Origin: Furcasterigmium furcatum
Taxonomy: Eukaryota > Ascomycota > Sordariomycetes > Glomerellales > Plectosphaerellaceae
Assembly (NCBI GenBank): GCA_001599815.1
Contig: BCIA01000005.1
Span: 909,088-973,087, forward strand
Reading direction: 5' to 3'
Length of the DNA: 64,000 nt
Part shown: positions 31,307 through 42,804 of the stretch, piece by piece
How positions within the stretch are numbered: the first letter of the stretch is position 1
How the letters are laid out: every line of letters begins with the position of its first letter
The notes under the pieces: model-generated
The model's input: only the letters and a program-made list of their open reading frames with translations
What the model was told of the DNA's origin: nothing
Databases searched by the model: none
Made by a program: the position numbers and the translations under genes

Positions 31307-33313
31307 TCAGACTATGTCCAGGTCCCTAACCTCCGCTGCGGTAAACACAGACTTCTCCCCGCGGACATGTCCGACCCCGACACGACGGTACGCCCGCCCG
31401 CTCGGGACTGGTTTCAGCATGAGGAATGCCCGGCTGGTATACCGATTACCTCCATCCTCCTCTCGATACTGCGACCGGCAGAGAACGCAGGTGTACTCGT
31501 CAAAGTCCGCGGCGGGCCAGCCCTCGTCGTCGAACTGTCCCGCGAACGCCCAGGGTATGGCCCTCGCGGGGTCGAGCTCCTCGCCCTCCAGGAGGAGGTA
31601 CGGCGGGTTGAACTTGGCACCGTCCTCCGTGATTCTGAGCCGGCACACGACGGTGGGCGCCCTGATGCGGAGGCTGGCGGACGAGAGCGACGAGAGAAAG
31701 GGGGTGCCTGCCCATTCCACCTGGCAGTGCACCAGAGCCAGGTTCTCCTCCGCGACCTTGTCGGCGGACGACCAGTAGTCGATTTCCACATGGAAGTAGC
31801 GAGAGAGCCACGTCCAAGAGGGCATATCGTGCGGCGCAGGACCTAGAGCCGGGCGCAAACGAATCCAGAGGAGGTCGCGCGCGAGCGTCTCGGCCCAGAG
31901 CCCCAGCAGAGGTGTGTGCGTCGTCATGGACTGGTAATGTCGGATGATCCCCAGGAACGCCGGCAGCCTGTCGGACGGGTACGTGAAGTCCCTGGACGAG
32001 TACTCGCTGACCCAGTCGCACCAGAGGCGCTCGAGGCGGCCCCTGTCAAGAGTCCCGGTCAGCTGAGGGCCGGTTCCCGCTGCGTGGCTGTCGTCCTCGA
32101 AACCGGCACGGGTCTTATAAGTGCGTCTGCACTGCCAGTGAATCTCCGGGTTCATGCAGTATACGAGCCGGTGAGAGCGTATTTGCTCTTGAAAGGTCCA
32201 GCCCCGGGTGTTGAGATGTTGACCACGCTGAAAGACCCAGGGCATCGACTTCTCGAGTCGGATGAACGTGGCCCTTTCGCTGCCGTCCTCGGGGAACGAG
32301 AAAACTCGAGAGCGGGGTTCGTCTTTGCTCTTGTGTATTATCCCATCGTCCTCGGGAGGGAAGCATCCTCCCTTGCTGTCTTTGGAGTCACTCGCTGCAA
32401 TCGTGATGATACTTCCGTGGTAGATGTCCACCATTTTCTCTGCTTCCTGCTGCCAGTCGCTCTTGTCGTCCTGGACGATGCACAAAGCGTCTACCCAGAT
32501 ATATCGAATGGACAGCGCGCGCACAAGGCGAATTGCGTCTCGGAAAGTCTTGGGCAGAGCGTCCTCGGGGACCTCTTTCAGAAACCCGGTCTTATTCTTT
32601 TTCGTTGTGACGATTGGCAACGAAGGACCCCAGCAATAGCTCAAGGCGGCAAACAGAACCTGCTCGTCAGGGGGAAACGACTGTGTCTCAACGAGACGGG
32701 GAGGGTTTCCGGGCGCAACATCCAACAACCGTGCCGGCAGCCCGGTCGACCCTCGCAGGGCTGCTGGAGGTGTACATTCCGGGTGTTTCTCTGAGCATTC
32801 TCGTAGCCATTGTCCGATGAGTGAGATGCGATCCGATGCTGAAATCCCGCCGGCACTAGAGTCTTGAGCCTGCCAATCGAGAATGTCCCCTGTGACTCGA
32901 GTCAGCCATGTCTAGATGTCATCATGGTGAGTTGTCGTTCATAGAAACGACAGTCGAATATCCTAACCATCGCGAGAGATCCCCAGAAGGTTCTCGTTGA
33001 CGTATGACACGTCCTTGTCAGGGACGTGGAAGTCGATGTGAAGGCAGCACCACACGACCCGGCCAGCCCATTTCCTGTTGCTCACGCGGAGGTCCAAAAC
33101 GAAGGAGGTGTCCGGCGGCAGATCAGGGTATCTTTCGAAGATGGCATCCTTGTTCGGGAGAAAGTTGAGTTCCCAGAGTCCCCGGCACACCGAACACTCG
33201 TTCGCTGATTGGTGAAGTTGCCTGGTGTTGTCATGCCAGACAGGCGACTGGCTCTCCGTTTGATAGATGGAGAGTGCCAGGTCTCGGCACGTCTGGCAGG
33301 GGGCCGCGCCCAT
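31307..33313 (-). CDS. HET-domain (heterokaryon incompatibility) protein
   Basis: Exons are 33313-32968 and 32889-31307, joined in phase 1 across a 78-nt intron (GTTAGG donor, CACAG acceptor), giving 642 residues. The N-terminal 115 residues contain paired cysteines (CQTCRDL, CSVCRGLWEL) seen in many HET proteins. The HET domain begins about residue 195 with FAALSYCWGPSLPIVT and continues through FRDAIRLVRALSIRYIWVDAL and CIVQDDKSDWQQEAEKM to YHGSIITIAAS. A second conserved block, RGWTFQEQIRSHRLVYC, lies near 315. HET proteins mediate non-self recognition and trigger cell death when incompatible alleles meet; most family members have untested roles. Full length and intact, so probably functional. 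Confidence 0.9.
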
Positions 33314-35359
33314 GATTCTTTGCTCAACTCTCGATGTGCGGTGTATGTCTGGTTTGGAGGCGGGGTGGCTGGGTGCCTAGTACTTGGCCGAGTTGGCGTG
33401 TTTTCTCAGCCCCATCTCTCCTCTGCGGCCGATTCCAGCCGAGCCTGCTCGATGCTATGCCGGCTAATCAGTGAGCGCCAACCCCGTGTCTTGACCGACA
33501 GCAACAACTGGAAGCCGCTTTTATGATGCACGGAAACAACAACCAGCCCGGAAGGCGATGGGTATGAGTGCGCTCTCACTATTCAAATTACAGTCATATA
33601 TAAGACGATTATATCGACTCAGTTCTTTCGCCAAAACAATTCCAGTCTGTGCTGAAACTAAACAATCAGGCGGGCAGGTCGTAGGCCTGAGCCAAAAGGA
33701 CTAAGGGTTTGAGGAAGAGCATTATGGTTCAAGACTTCTACATTTATACGGATAAAATCTCTGGCAAGACGCCGAAAGGCTAGTTTTCAACACAGACCAC
33801 AGCAGCTTTCACCGATGGATCAACAACCAACGCTCCGGACTCCATGTTCCCAACACGCACCATCGCCTGACTCAGGGCGACTTTGTTGTTGCATCAAGTC
33901 TTTTCTCCACGAATCCCTCAGATACTTCAGCCAGCTGGTTCCGCGGTGAAACAAATGCAGCTGTCATTTTTGACCCCGGAAGAAGTCTCAGGAGCCGTTC
34001 ATAGGTCCATTCAGTAGACTCCCAGAGGATTGGTTATGTAGGAGATCTCGCACAATGACGTGTGTTCTGTCCTTTTAAGAGATCTCCATGGTTCTGTTTT
34101 GGGCTGGCAGCCCCGGAGATTCAACAAAAGCTGGGTATTTGGATTGGGATGATGGTTCCAGTCAGATCTTACATGGGCGCAGAACTCAAAGTATGTCGCC
34201 CGATAGGTCTCAGGTCGTGGATTCACTTATTCATGGGTAGATATAAAATTCAGGTTTATCTCATAGACTTCTCTAGTTTTCCCTGACGTGCTTCACCTTC
34301 GACTTCTCCTCGGCGATCAAATACCCGCACCACGTAATCCCATGGCAAATAAAGGATGGTGTTCCAATGTAGGGGCATACAGACGCTCGTCTCTCGCGCG
34401 CAAGCTGTCAGCTCCTAATTCTGAGAGTCGCAAGCGGATAATTAACTGGATATCCGGGACCCTGCACCATTCATGGATATCAAAGACGGTCGGTGCAACT
34501 CGCCAGATGGCTGCTTAACTTCGCCTAGAAGCCATCCAGATTGTTCTAGACTTAACCTTCCCGTCCACTCTCGCCAATCCGCGCCCAACGCGACAAGAGA
34601 GTTTCGACCTAGAGGAATGCCCGTTGTAGGGTAGATCCGAGGCTGGGCGCCGAGAAGCCACTGCAGATCAATAAACCCCGACGCTCCAAGTGCTTGTTCA
34701 GAGGGCGGTCATCCTTAGCAATTGCTTAGCCTGAGCCATTCAGCGAGTTACTTGGCGTCCCGGCTCGACGGACGGACAGACAAACCAACTCCGGGCTAGT
34801 GCCCAAAGGGCTCCTAGGACCCCATTAGGCCATGCTGAGAAAGTCTTAGTTAGCACTGAGTAAACGGCCGCGAGCCCTATCGCGCGGCGGGCTAAGAGCA
34901 CACCGCGTGCCATGGCGGCCGGGATCCCCGAACGGAGAAACTGCAAGGCGTCAATTGAAGGTTTCGATTCGTCTCGAAGGTGAATGTGTTCTGGAATTTC
35001 CGGGCTCGGCGTTTCATGACTCAGGTCTTTCCGAGAGCTTGGACATTGTCGTGTCAGCTTAGTATCGCGTGCTGATCGGTGGTGAATGCTGATTCAATTC
35101 CTGGTAACCTCATTCACTTGCATGGATGGCCTGGTCGCCCCGGAGATATATCGTGGGCCAACCTCGTGCTCGGTCCCGCCATGAGCTGGAGCTGAGCAGC
35201 CTTTGGCGTGATTTTGCGCGCATATTCAGCACAGCTCCCGTCTCTCTCACGAGTATGCCCTGACCGCCGAGCGAGCTAATTTCAGAACTACACAAGGCCT
35301 TATTAACCCATCCGACACAAGAGCTGCCCGAGACCCATCGACGAAGTCAAGTCGACACC
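33314..35359. other. Gene-poor stretch, 2.0 kb
   Basis: The part from about 33550 to 34500 is visibly richer in A/T than the flanking genes, with stops in all frames. No transposon ends, RNA gene or repeats were recognised. The part near 35359 should contain the promoter of the MFS gene. Confidence 0.45.
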
Positions 35360-37169
35360 ATGGCGATAGAGACCATGGGGCTTCCAGCCCGGGGAGCCTC
35401 TGCAGGGTTGGATGCCGGCGTGGTTAACCAACCAAGCGACGACGATATGTCCGAACAGCCCCTGAGCAAGACAGAAGCTAAAGCAGCTTTGCGGAAGATC
35501 GACCGACGTCTGATCCCCGTCGTCGGCATCCTGTACTGCTTCTCGGTCATCGGCAGGGCGAACTTGCCCTCAGCCAGCATCGCGGGAATGCATGATGACT
35601 TGGACCTCTCGGGAAATCGATATGTGAGTGATTCGACCCCCCGGAAGACTCATAGACTAACCGATGCCTCAAGTCGATTGTTCTCCTGGTCTTCTTCCCG
35701 ACGTACATCCTCTGCCAGCCCATCGCAGCTGTCCTTGGACGGCGACTCGGCCCGCGTATCTTCTTCACTGGCATCACCCTCTCGACCGGCCTCCTGATAG
35801 TCGGCATGGGATTCATGAGAACATGGGTGGATCTCGTCGTCGTCCGACTGCTCATGGGTGCCATCGACTCTGGCTTCTTCGCCAGCTGCATGTATCTCCT
35901 CAGCACGTGGTACACTCGAGGTATGTCAGATAACTCGAGACAATTTCCGACTTCTTACTGACAAGGAGTAGTCGAGGTGGGGAAGCGGTTCTCCTTCTTC
36001 TATATCCTCGTCAGCCTCTCGTACGCATTTGGGGGAATCATGGCGTTTGGGGTAAGATATCCCGGCTCTTTCGAGACATACTGGTAGCAGCCCGGCTGAC
36101 AGACGACATCAGTTCACTTATATGGATGGCCTCGGCGACCTCAGCGGCTGGTCCTGGATCTTCATCATGGAAGGCCTTCTTACCTTACTGACTGGGCTCT
36201 GGGGCTACTGGCTTCTCGTCGGCTTCCCCGATGCCACCAAGCCTTCACGGCGCTTCCTCTCCCAGCGGGAGCTGTCCTGGGTGCTCAACCGCGTCAACGA
36301 CGACCGCGGAGACGCTGACCTCCATCGCCTGGATTTCAAGACCGCCCTCCAGGCGGCGAAGGACTTCAAGATCTGGGCCTTCGGGCTCATCTTCTTCAAC
36401 AACGCCCTCGTCAACTTCGGTCAAGCCCCCCTGCTCAGAACCCCGGAGAACAGCGCACTGACTTCCCAACAGCACTCGCAAACTTCCTCCCCATCATTCT
36501 CAGGAACAACATGGGCTTCAACCTCGGCGAGTCCCAGATCCTGGTCGCTCCCCCCTTCGCCGTCGCCGCCCTGGCCATGTGGCTCGTCGGGTGGGCCGGG
36601 GACAAGTACAGCCACCGCGGGCCCATCCTCGCCGTCTGCATGCTCGTCTCCATCTTCGGCTGCGCCCTGATGGGCTTCCACAGGAACGGCAGCGTCCGCT
36701 ACGTTGGCGCGTTCCTGACCACGGCGGGGACCTACTCCGCCATACCCGTCTCCATGGCGTACCAGGCGAACAACATTCGAGGGCAGTGGAAGCGCGCCTT
36801 CTCGGGCGCCCTGGTCGTCGCCATCTCCGGGCTCGGCGGTGTCGTCGGCAGCTTCGTATTCAGGCAAGTCGGACCGTGAACAGAGCGCCGGATCGCTACT
36901 AACACCCGCCCCAGATCGAAGGATGCGCCGAGATATCTCCCCGGCCTCGTCTTCTGTCTCGCCTGTGCGTTGTTCAACATCCTGATTGTGGCAGCTCTGA
37001 GCTGCTACTTCTACATCATGAATCGCAGAGCGGATAGAATTCACCTGGAGCTGGAGGCTTCTGATGTAAGATCCCCCTTGCAAACTGTCTTGTCCCCTTG
37101 GGGATCCCTCGTAACTGACAACATTTGGTACAGGAGAGCGGGGATCGTGGGTTTCGCTACACCTTGTAG
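35360..37169 (+). CDS. MFS transporter, Dal5/Tna1-type anion:cation symporter family
   Basis: Seven exons: 35360-35623, 35674-35920, 35972-36051, 36113-36419, 36473-36863, 36915-37065, 37134-37169, giving 491 residues. Frame and membrane pattern are continuous across all joins. Motifs typical of the allantoate/nicotinate/vitamin permease group: RKIDRRLIPVVGILYCFSVI at helix 1, GRANLPSASIAGM, RLLMGAIDSGFFASCMYLLS, and VFRSKDAPRYLPGLVFCLA near the end. The intron after 36863 appears to use a GC donor (GCAAGT), since only that choice restores FRSKDAPRY. It should import small organic anions such as ureides, nicotinate or biotin precursors at the plasma membrane; the substrate is unknown. Its 3' end is 204 bp from the convergent aminopeptidase. 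Confidence 0.88.
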
Positions 37170-37373
37170 ACATCGAGCAGTTACCCTGCTTGGTCCCTAA
37201 TATGATAATATGATACCAACATAGACTAACAGTTGCTCGCCGGTACCTTTTACTGATAAAAGGCTTGATTCCGCCCAGATTGAGGATATTATGCTGCAAT
37301 GATTCGGCCTCCTGCTCATCATGAAGACGGCCTGGGTACTTTGACAATGCTGCTACAGTCGAGTCAAGCTCCT

Positions 37374-39142
37374 CTAGCCGCTGCTGACGAGCTTCTCGAC
37401 CTCCTCGGCGTCCTTGATGGTGGGGGTGAGGTTCTCGCTTCCATGAGGCGTGATGAGAAGGTTGTCCTCGATGCTGGGAGCTGTTAGAATTGACGCAAGC
37501 AGTGAGTTCCTTGGTGAGGGGATCTTACCGAACGCCACCAACGTCCCAGTACTCGTCCAGCACGGAGACGTCAATGTACTTGGAGTGCACGGGGTCCTTG
37601 AGGTAGGGGTTGATGATGAAGTCGCAGAAGTAGATGCCGGGCTCCACGGTAATCAGACTTCCAGCTGGCAGCGGCCCTCTCTTACGCAGGTAGCGGAACA
37701 TGGGGTCCGGGTCAGCGTAGTTGGCCTTGCCGCCGACGTCGTGGGTGTCCATGCCGAGGTAGTGGCCCAGGCCGTGGGGGAAGAAGGCGACGCTTGTCCG
37801 TGCCTTGAGGATCTCGTCAACGTCGCCCTTGAAGATGCCAAGGCCGACGAGGCCTTCGACGGCGATTCTGTGGGCCAGCAGATGGACGTCGTCCCAGTTC
37901 ACCCCCTCCTTGAGAACCTTGATGCACTCGAGCTGCATCTTCAGGACGATGTCGTAGATGGCGCGGGACTCCTTGGAGAAATTGCCGGAGATGGGGAATG
38001 TGCGGGTCTGCGAAGGTTAGATCAGGGGGACGGGGGGCACGAAACCTCAGGGACATACAATATCAGAAGCGTAGAGGTTCCACTCAACGCCGCCGTCAAG
38101 CAAGACGTTCAGCTTGCCCTCGAGGGGCTTGTTGTTGTGGACGTAGTGCAACGTCGCAGCCGCGCGACCAGCGGCATGGATCGCCGTGTACGCCTGGTTC
38201 TTCGCGCCGTGGGAGAGGCTCCTTTCCCAGAACTTGGCGTCAAGCTCCTGCTCGTTCTTGGCCTTCTTGACGATGCGCATGACGGAGTGATGGGCATCTG
38301 TGGAGATTTCGTTCGCCTTCCTCGTCAGCGCAACCTCGTAATCGTCCTTGATGACCCTGCAGTCCTCAATGGCGCCCTTGAGGATGTCGAAGTTCTTCTC
38401 GTCGAACTCGATGAAGCTGATGGTGTCCAGCACCTGGCCAGGGATGGCAAAGGCGGTGGTGTTGGAGCCCTTTCCGAGTTTCGCGAGCTCCGCGTTCACG
38501 TCGGTCGTGTGCAGAACGTTGTCGACATCGTACAACTGCTTGGCCTCGTCGACGAGCACGGGCAGCCCAGACCAGATGACGTCCTCGGGATCAACGGGGG
38601 GGATGAAGAGGGTCGAGGTTTGGGTGGCAAGATCGTAGATGTAGTGGCAGTCGGCTAGTTCGCAGCCCGTGAGGTAGTAGAAGTGACGGCGTTGCCTACG
38701 ATCCAGGGTCAGCATGTGCGGAACGGAGTCCTGGTGCAAAACCTTGCCTGAAGGGTTCCGGGTGATCACTGTCCTCGGCCATCTTGGTGTGCCGGCCCTC
38801 GAGGTACAGGACGCCCGTGGCATTGGGGAACTTGGAGCGGATGACATCTGCAACGCGCTTCGCATGCTGATTGGCAGGGTATTTGCCCTTCAGGATGCTC
38901 TCGTAGTCGGCCATGGTGGAATATGTTCGCGGGGATGATGCTCGTGAAGAGTGTCGGATGGCTGTTCCGATCCTAAGTGACTTAGACGGGACGGCGGATG
39001 ACGTAGGTCGTCTTGATGCAGCTCTGGGGAGCTTGATCCGGCTCGTTGACGATGTGGTGACCGTGTGGGAAAGGATTGAGGCCGTGAGTCTCGCTGAATA
39101 TGCCCGCTGAACGACGGATGGGCGTAGGGCTTTGGTGAACAT
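37374..39142 (-). CDS. Xaa-Pro aminopeptidase/prolidase (M24B, PEPP type)
   Basis: Exons are 39142-38748, 38695-38059, 38007-37529 and 37473-37374, giving 536 residues from the upstream ATG or 460 from the ATG at 38914. The conserved protein starts near MADYESILKGKYP; the 76-residue extension is Arg/Ser/Thr-rich with no acidic residues and resembles a mitochondrial presequence, so both starts may be used. The pita-bread domain has the metal ligands in LLDGGVEWNLYASDI (two Asp), FFPHGLGHYLGMDTHD (His), TVEPGIYF (Glu) and VGGVRIEDN (Glu). It removes N-terminal residues ahead of proline or splits X-Pro dipeptides. The first intron requires a GC donor (GCAAGG) to join PFR|QRRHFYYLTG; the last uses the second AG of the acceptor region. 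Confidence 0.9.
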
Positions 39143-39291
39143 CAGCTATGTCGGAGACCAAGTACCGGCTGCAGCGTGTCGTCAGATGAGATAACAGTGA
39201 GGGGCAATGGAGGGGCAGGCACGAACGCCAAAGCCGATGCCAGCCTGCAGACGGGTCGCCCAGTGGCTCCCAGACGTTGAAGATTTGTAAT

Positions 39292-39323
39292 CACGTGGAG
39301 ATAAGATGCTGACGGGGCACGTG
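39292..39323. promoter_or_regulatory. Two CACGTG E-boxes flanking a GATAAG site
   Basis: CACGTG occurs at 39292-39297 (as TCACGTG) and 39318-39323 (as CACGTGAC), 26 bp apart, with GATAAG at 39300-39305 between them, about 150-180 bp upstream of the distal aminopeptidase ATG. CACGTG is bound by bHLH factors (Cbf1, Pho4/NUC-1 types) and GATAAG by nitrogen GATA factors (AreA/NIT2). Nitrogen control of a peptidase is plausible but inferred. Confidence 0.45.
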
Positions 39324-42300
39324 ACCACGTCCCCGCTGCCTGTGGTATCGTCAGCTTCACGCTCCATGTTGTGTGCAGCTTCTCCCGTCCGCACCACTAG
39401 CTGGCCCCCTTGCCGACATTTGCTCCTGAATCCTTCGCAGCACCGCCAAGCTCAGTCGGAAGTCCGAGTATCACGTTAGGAGAAGACTTTGTTCCGGGGA
39501 TGCTCGGGCGTTCGGCACAGCTTTCGGTATCGATGACCGGCTTGGCGAACGTCGTCCCGGTCTGTCTTCATCAGACTTGGGCACCAACTTCATCTGTCCG
39601 ACATGGCTCGCAACGTTTCACCCGCGCCAATCTGCCTTGACGATGCCCCGGTGTCGTACCAGTATCCGCAGTACGCTTCACCATCGCCAGGTCCCGTGCG
39701 ACTGGCGATGATTATTGTCAGATGATTTTGTTCTAGATTGCCTTGGCTAGGCATTGCTTACGAAGGCCCATCACGCACGAACCCGGACTCGGGACAAATG
39801 CGACGACAGGCGGCGCCCACCCGATGAGACGGCTCATCATAAGCATGCAGTCGCAGGCAGCGAAGACCCTGCGAAGACCCTGCACGCAGTCCTCGCGCCA
39901 TGGCTTGGGTCGGGAACACGGCATTCGGACTTGCACTGACGAGACGGACAATTTACAGTCCAAGAGCACCCAGCAAACCAAGATTCTTGGGTGTAGCAAG
40001 CAATTCCCAAGCTTCCCTAAGAATCCTAGACCAACAGTCCCAATCCACAGGGAACTCCGCGAACGATGCCGCCAGAGGCAAGGATTTGCATCTCACAGCC
40101 AGTCAAACCAGTTGCCCTCCAGTTTTCCTGAGCCACCCTCCGTGGAGACGTCAGAACGAAAACCAGGAATCCTGGTGGTGCTCCAGTTTTCCAACTTCGT
40201 CCTCAACCTTGGCCATTCGCAAGTGGTTATCCTCGGCGGGTTTTCCAAAGCTGGTTGGCCGGGCGGTTCACAAAATTACGGACCACCACGAGAGCTCCAT
40301 GTGAGCTGTGGACACGTCGTTCACCGTTGTCCCCATGGGGCTTCGTTCAGGGTTCAGCGGACGTCCTTCGGGGCATACGGTGCCTCTTCTCTCGGCCCCG
40401 AGGCGTCCGCGCAAGGCGTACGACGATGCACTTTCGCGGCCTGACCGCGTGCACACCGCAACAAGCGCCGGGACTGCCGTCATACAGACCCCGGAGGTGT
40501 CCTGGAAGCCGGCGTGTGGCGCGTTTTAGCAACAAGCGGGCTGGCGATCATGGTGCGCTAGTCCCTGGGAGTGGCTGCGCTGCCCCAGGCGCTGGGGGCA
40601 CCACAGATCCTCCCGGCCACCTGCTAACGCAGTCCAGCATAGCCAATCTGCCCCGGCCAGGGCCCCCAACTTCCTAACAGCGCCCAGCTGCCGAGAACTG
40701 TTGGAGGAAGCTGTGGGGCAAACTGGCGCCGCAGTACCGTTTGCTGGGGAAAGGGAGGGGTTTCGAACAGGGGAGGGGCCCTGGGGGAGGGAGAACGACG
40801 TCGACTTGAACATCGATGGCAGACACCGTCTCTCTCGCCTTCGAGGGAGGAGCTTTCCAAGTGGCCCGTTGCCATGGCGGCGCCTCGTCAGGCAGACCGG
40901 AATGCTGCCGTCGTCGTTCTCGTCCAAAGGGATGGGCGTGGCCTGCGGTAAGACAGCCGCATCGGATCCCCAGACACCTGCAAGCAAGGGACGGCACGAC
41001 TTTTCCACTGTCTCTCCTCTGGAGTTCCTCACAAACTCGAATAATTACATTGTTTCTTGGCAGCACAAGGCTGTCTGGGCAGAACGCAGCGGCCGCTACG
41101 TTGCAGGCCCGCCACGGCCGGGCAAACGCTGCCGTGTCGTACCGTATGGGGCCTTTCCTCCTCGATCATTTCCCCCAGGATGAGGATTCGAGCCCGAGAA
41201 GCCCCAATAGCGACCGTTTGGGACCCCGCATACCACGAAAAGCTCGATGTTGGACCTGTTGGTCGTCGTACTGAACATACCCTTGTCGTCGACTGCAGCC
41301 CACTAGAAGGAACTTTGGGCGTCCCGGCACTCGCCTGGCGGTCGGTCCGAATAGGAACGACCCCGCTATCACCTTTCTGGAAAGGCGCCCAGCGGCTTTG
41401 GAGCGCTTCCAGGCGCGAAACCATCACCAGTCGCCTCATGACTGCAGCACAGCAGATGACTTCCTTGTCCGCTCGACCGCAATCGTTCGCCGCCCACTCA
41501 CACGCCTCGCCGCAATGACGTAGGACGCAGTCTGGCAATTAAATCTGCCGTGACATGGGTGATAAGAGGCCTGCTTGCGGCGCATCGACTGAGGCTGACG
41601 ATGGGCCTCGTGATCGGTGTCGCGGCGCTTCTGGGGACGAGACTCAAAAACGTTCAGTCAAGCTCAATCAAGCTCAGGTCAAGCCTTAGGGGTCGCAGTT
41701 AGTGGCGCCATTGGCGATGGACGAGAGATGCTGAAGGCGCCGATCCAGCTTGTCGAGCCTTGGTTGCCCTGTGTGGGTGCCCCCAGGTGTGTGACAGAGG
41801 TGGCGCCCCTTATGCCGAGCCCCTGAACGGATCCCACCCTGGCTTGGCGGGAAGATCGAGGCTCGGCATTTGTCCTGGTTCGACAGACGGCTTGAGCGTT
41901 AACGCATGCTAGGGGGGTTCCGTTATCCAACGAAACATTCCGATGGCCAACCATCTGCACTGCATACCGGGACAGCGAGCCGTTTCTACGGCGAGGAGTC
42001 GAGGACGCAGCTACGAGTATGCTAGTTCTCCGAATCCCATACTGACGTCCTGGAGACGAGCGAGACCAGGTGCGCCAATCTGAGACCGTGGGCTTTATCC
42101 GTCCCTGTCCGACGCCATGACAGCCGCCCTGGAACTCGGAGCCCATGGCAACAGGATGGTTGCGTCCTCTTCTGGAATCCCGAACAGAAAGAACCTGGCA
42201 GGCTAGGATTAGGGAACTTCCCACGTCACATGAGGCATCCTCCTCGATGCCCCACGGCACCCATCCTTCATGGCACACAAGGGTTCGCCCAATCCCGTCT

Positions 42301-42660
42301 CGCCGGTGGTGTCAAAATCATGGACGGCCAAGCGGATGCGGGCGGTCTCACCTGTCACCCCTCCTCGGGTCTTGGTGAAAGCGTCTTGGAATGGGATAGC
42401 TGCTCGGGCACTCCGCCGCTTACGGTGCACTTTGTCTACCGTTCTATGGCAACGGAACTCGACATATCCATGTCGATCACAAGGATTGCTCGACAGGAGA
42501 GCCGTCCGTCCAATGACCGGAACGTGGAGTCTCGTGGCGGGCGGGGTGCTCAGCAGGAGTGCAACCCATGGGGGACCCTGGTGCAGGGCCGGGGGGAGGC
42601 GATCAGCCATCCTCCTGGAAGACCTTGTCTCGGGCATCTCGTCTGAGGACGGGAGCTACC

Positions 42661-42666
42661 TATAAA
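42661..42666 (+). promoter_or_regulatory. TATA box of the sugar transporter gene
   Basis: TATAAA follows GAGCTACC, 139 bp upstream of the transporter ATG at 42805. This is a usual TATA-to-ATG distance in filamentous fungi for a strongly expressed gene, consistent with the very high codon bias of the transporter. Confidence 0.55.
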
Positions 42667-42804
42667 GTCAAGCAGCCTCCCCGAAACCCAGGCTCCGTGC
42701 TCCTTCATTGACTGTTCCGGTCATCCGTGCCTCGTCTGAATTCCCACCAGGCCGATCAGTGGACTTCCTTATACCCTTTATTCAACAGTTGTCCATCCGT
42801 CATC

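Larger units (their letters stand above)
39143..42804. other. Gene-poor stretch, 3.7 kb, with divergent promoters at both ends
   Basis: The left end carries an E-box/GATA cluster upstream of the aminopeptidase and the right end a TATA box for the sugar transporter (both annotated). Between them many overlapping frames of 130-230 codons exist on both strands, but none shows coding bias or motifs. Confidence 0.5.

Noticed and set aside
37450..38658. 402-codon plus-strand frame opposite the aminopeptidase
   Set aside because: It crosses the aminopeptidase introns and exons without its own motifs; antisense shadow of biased codons.
39743..40444. 233-codon plus-strand frame in the gene-poor stretch
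   Set aside because: No coding bias and no recognisable motif; several other frames overlap it.
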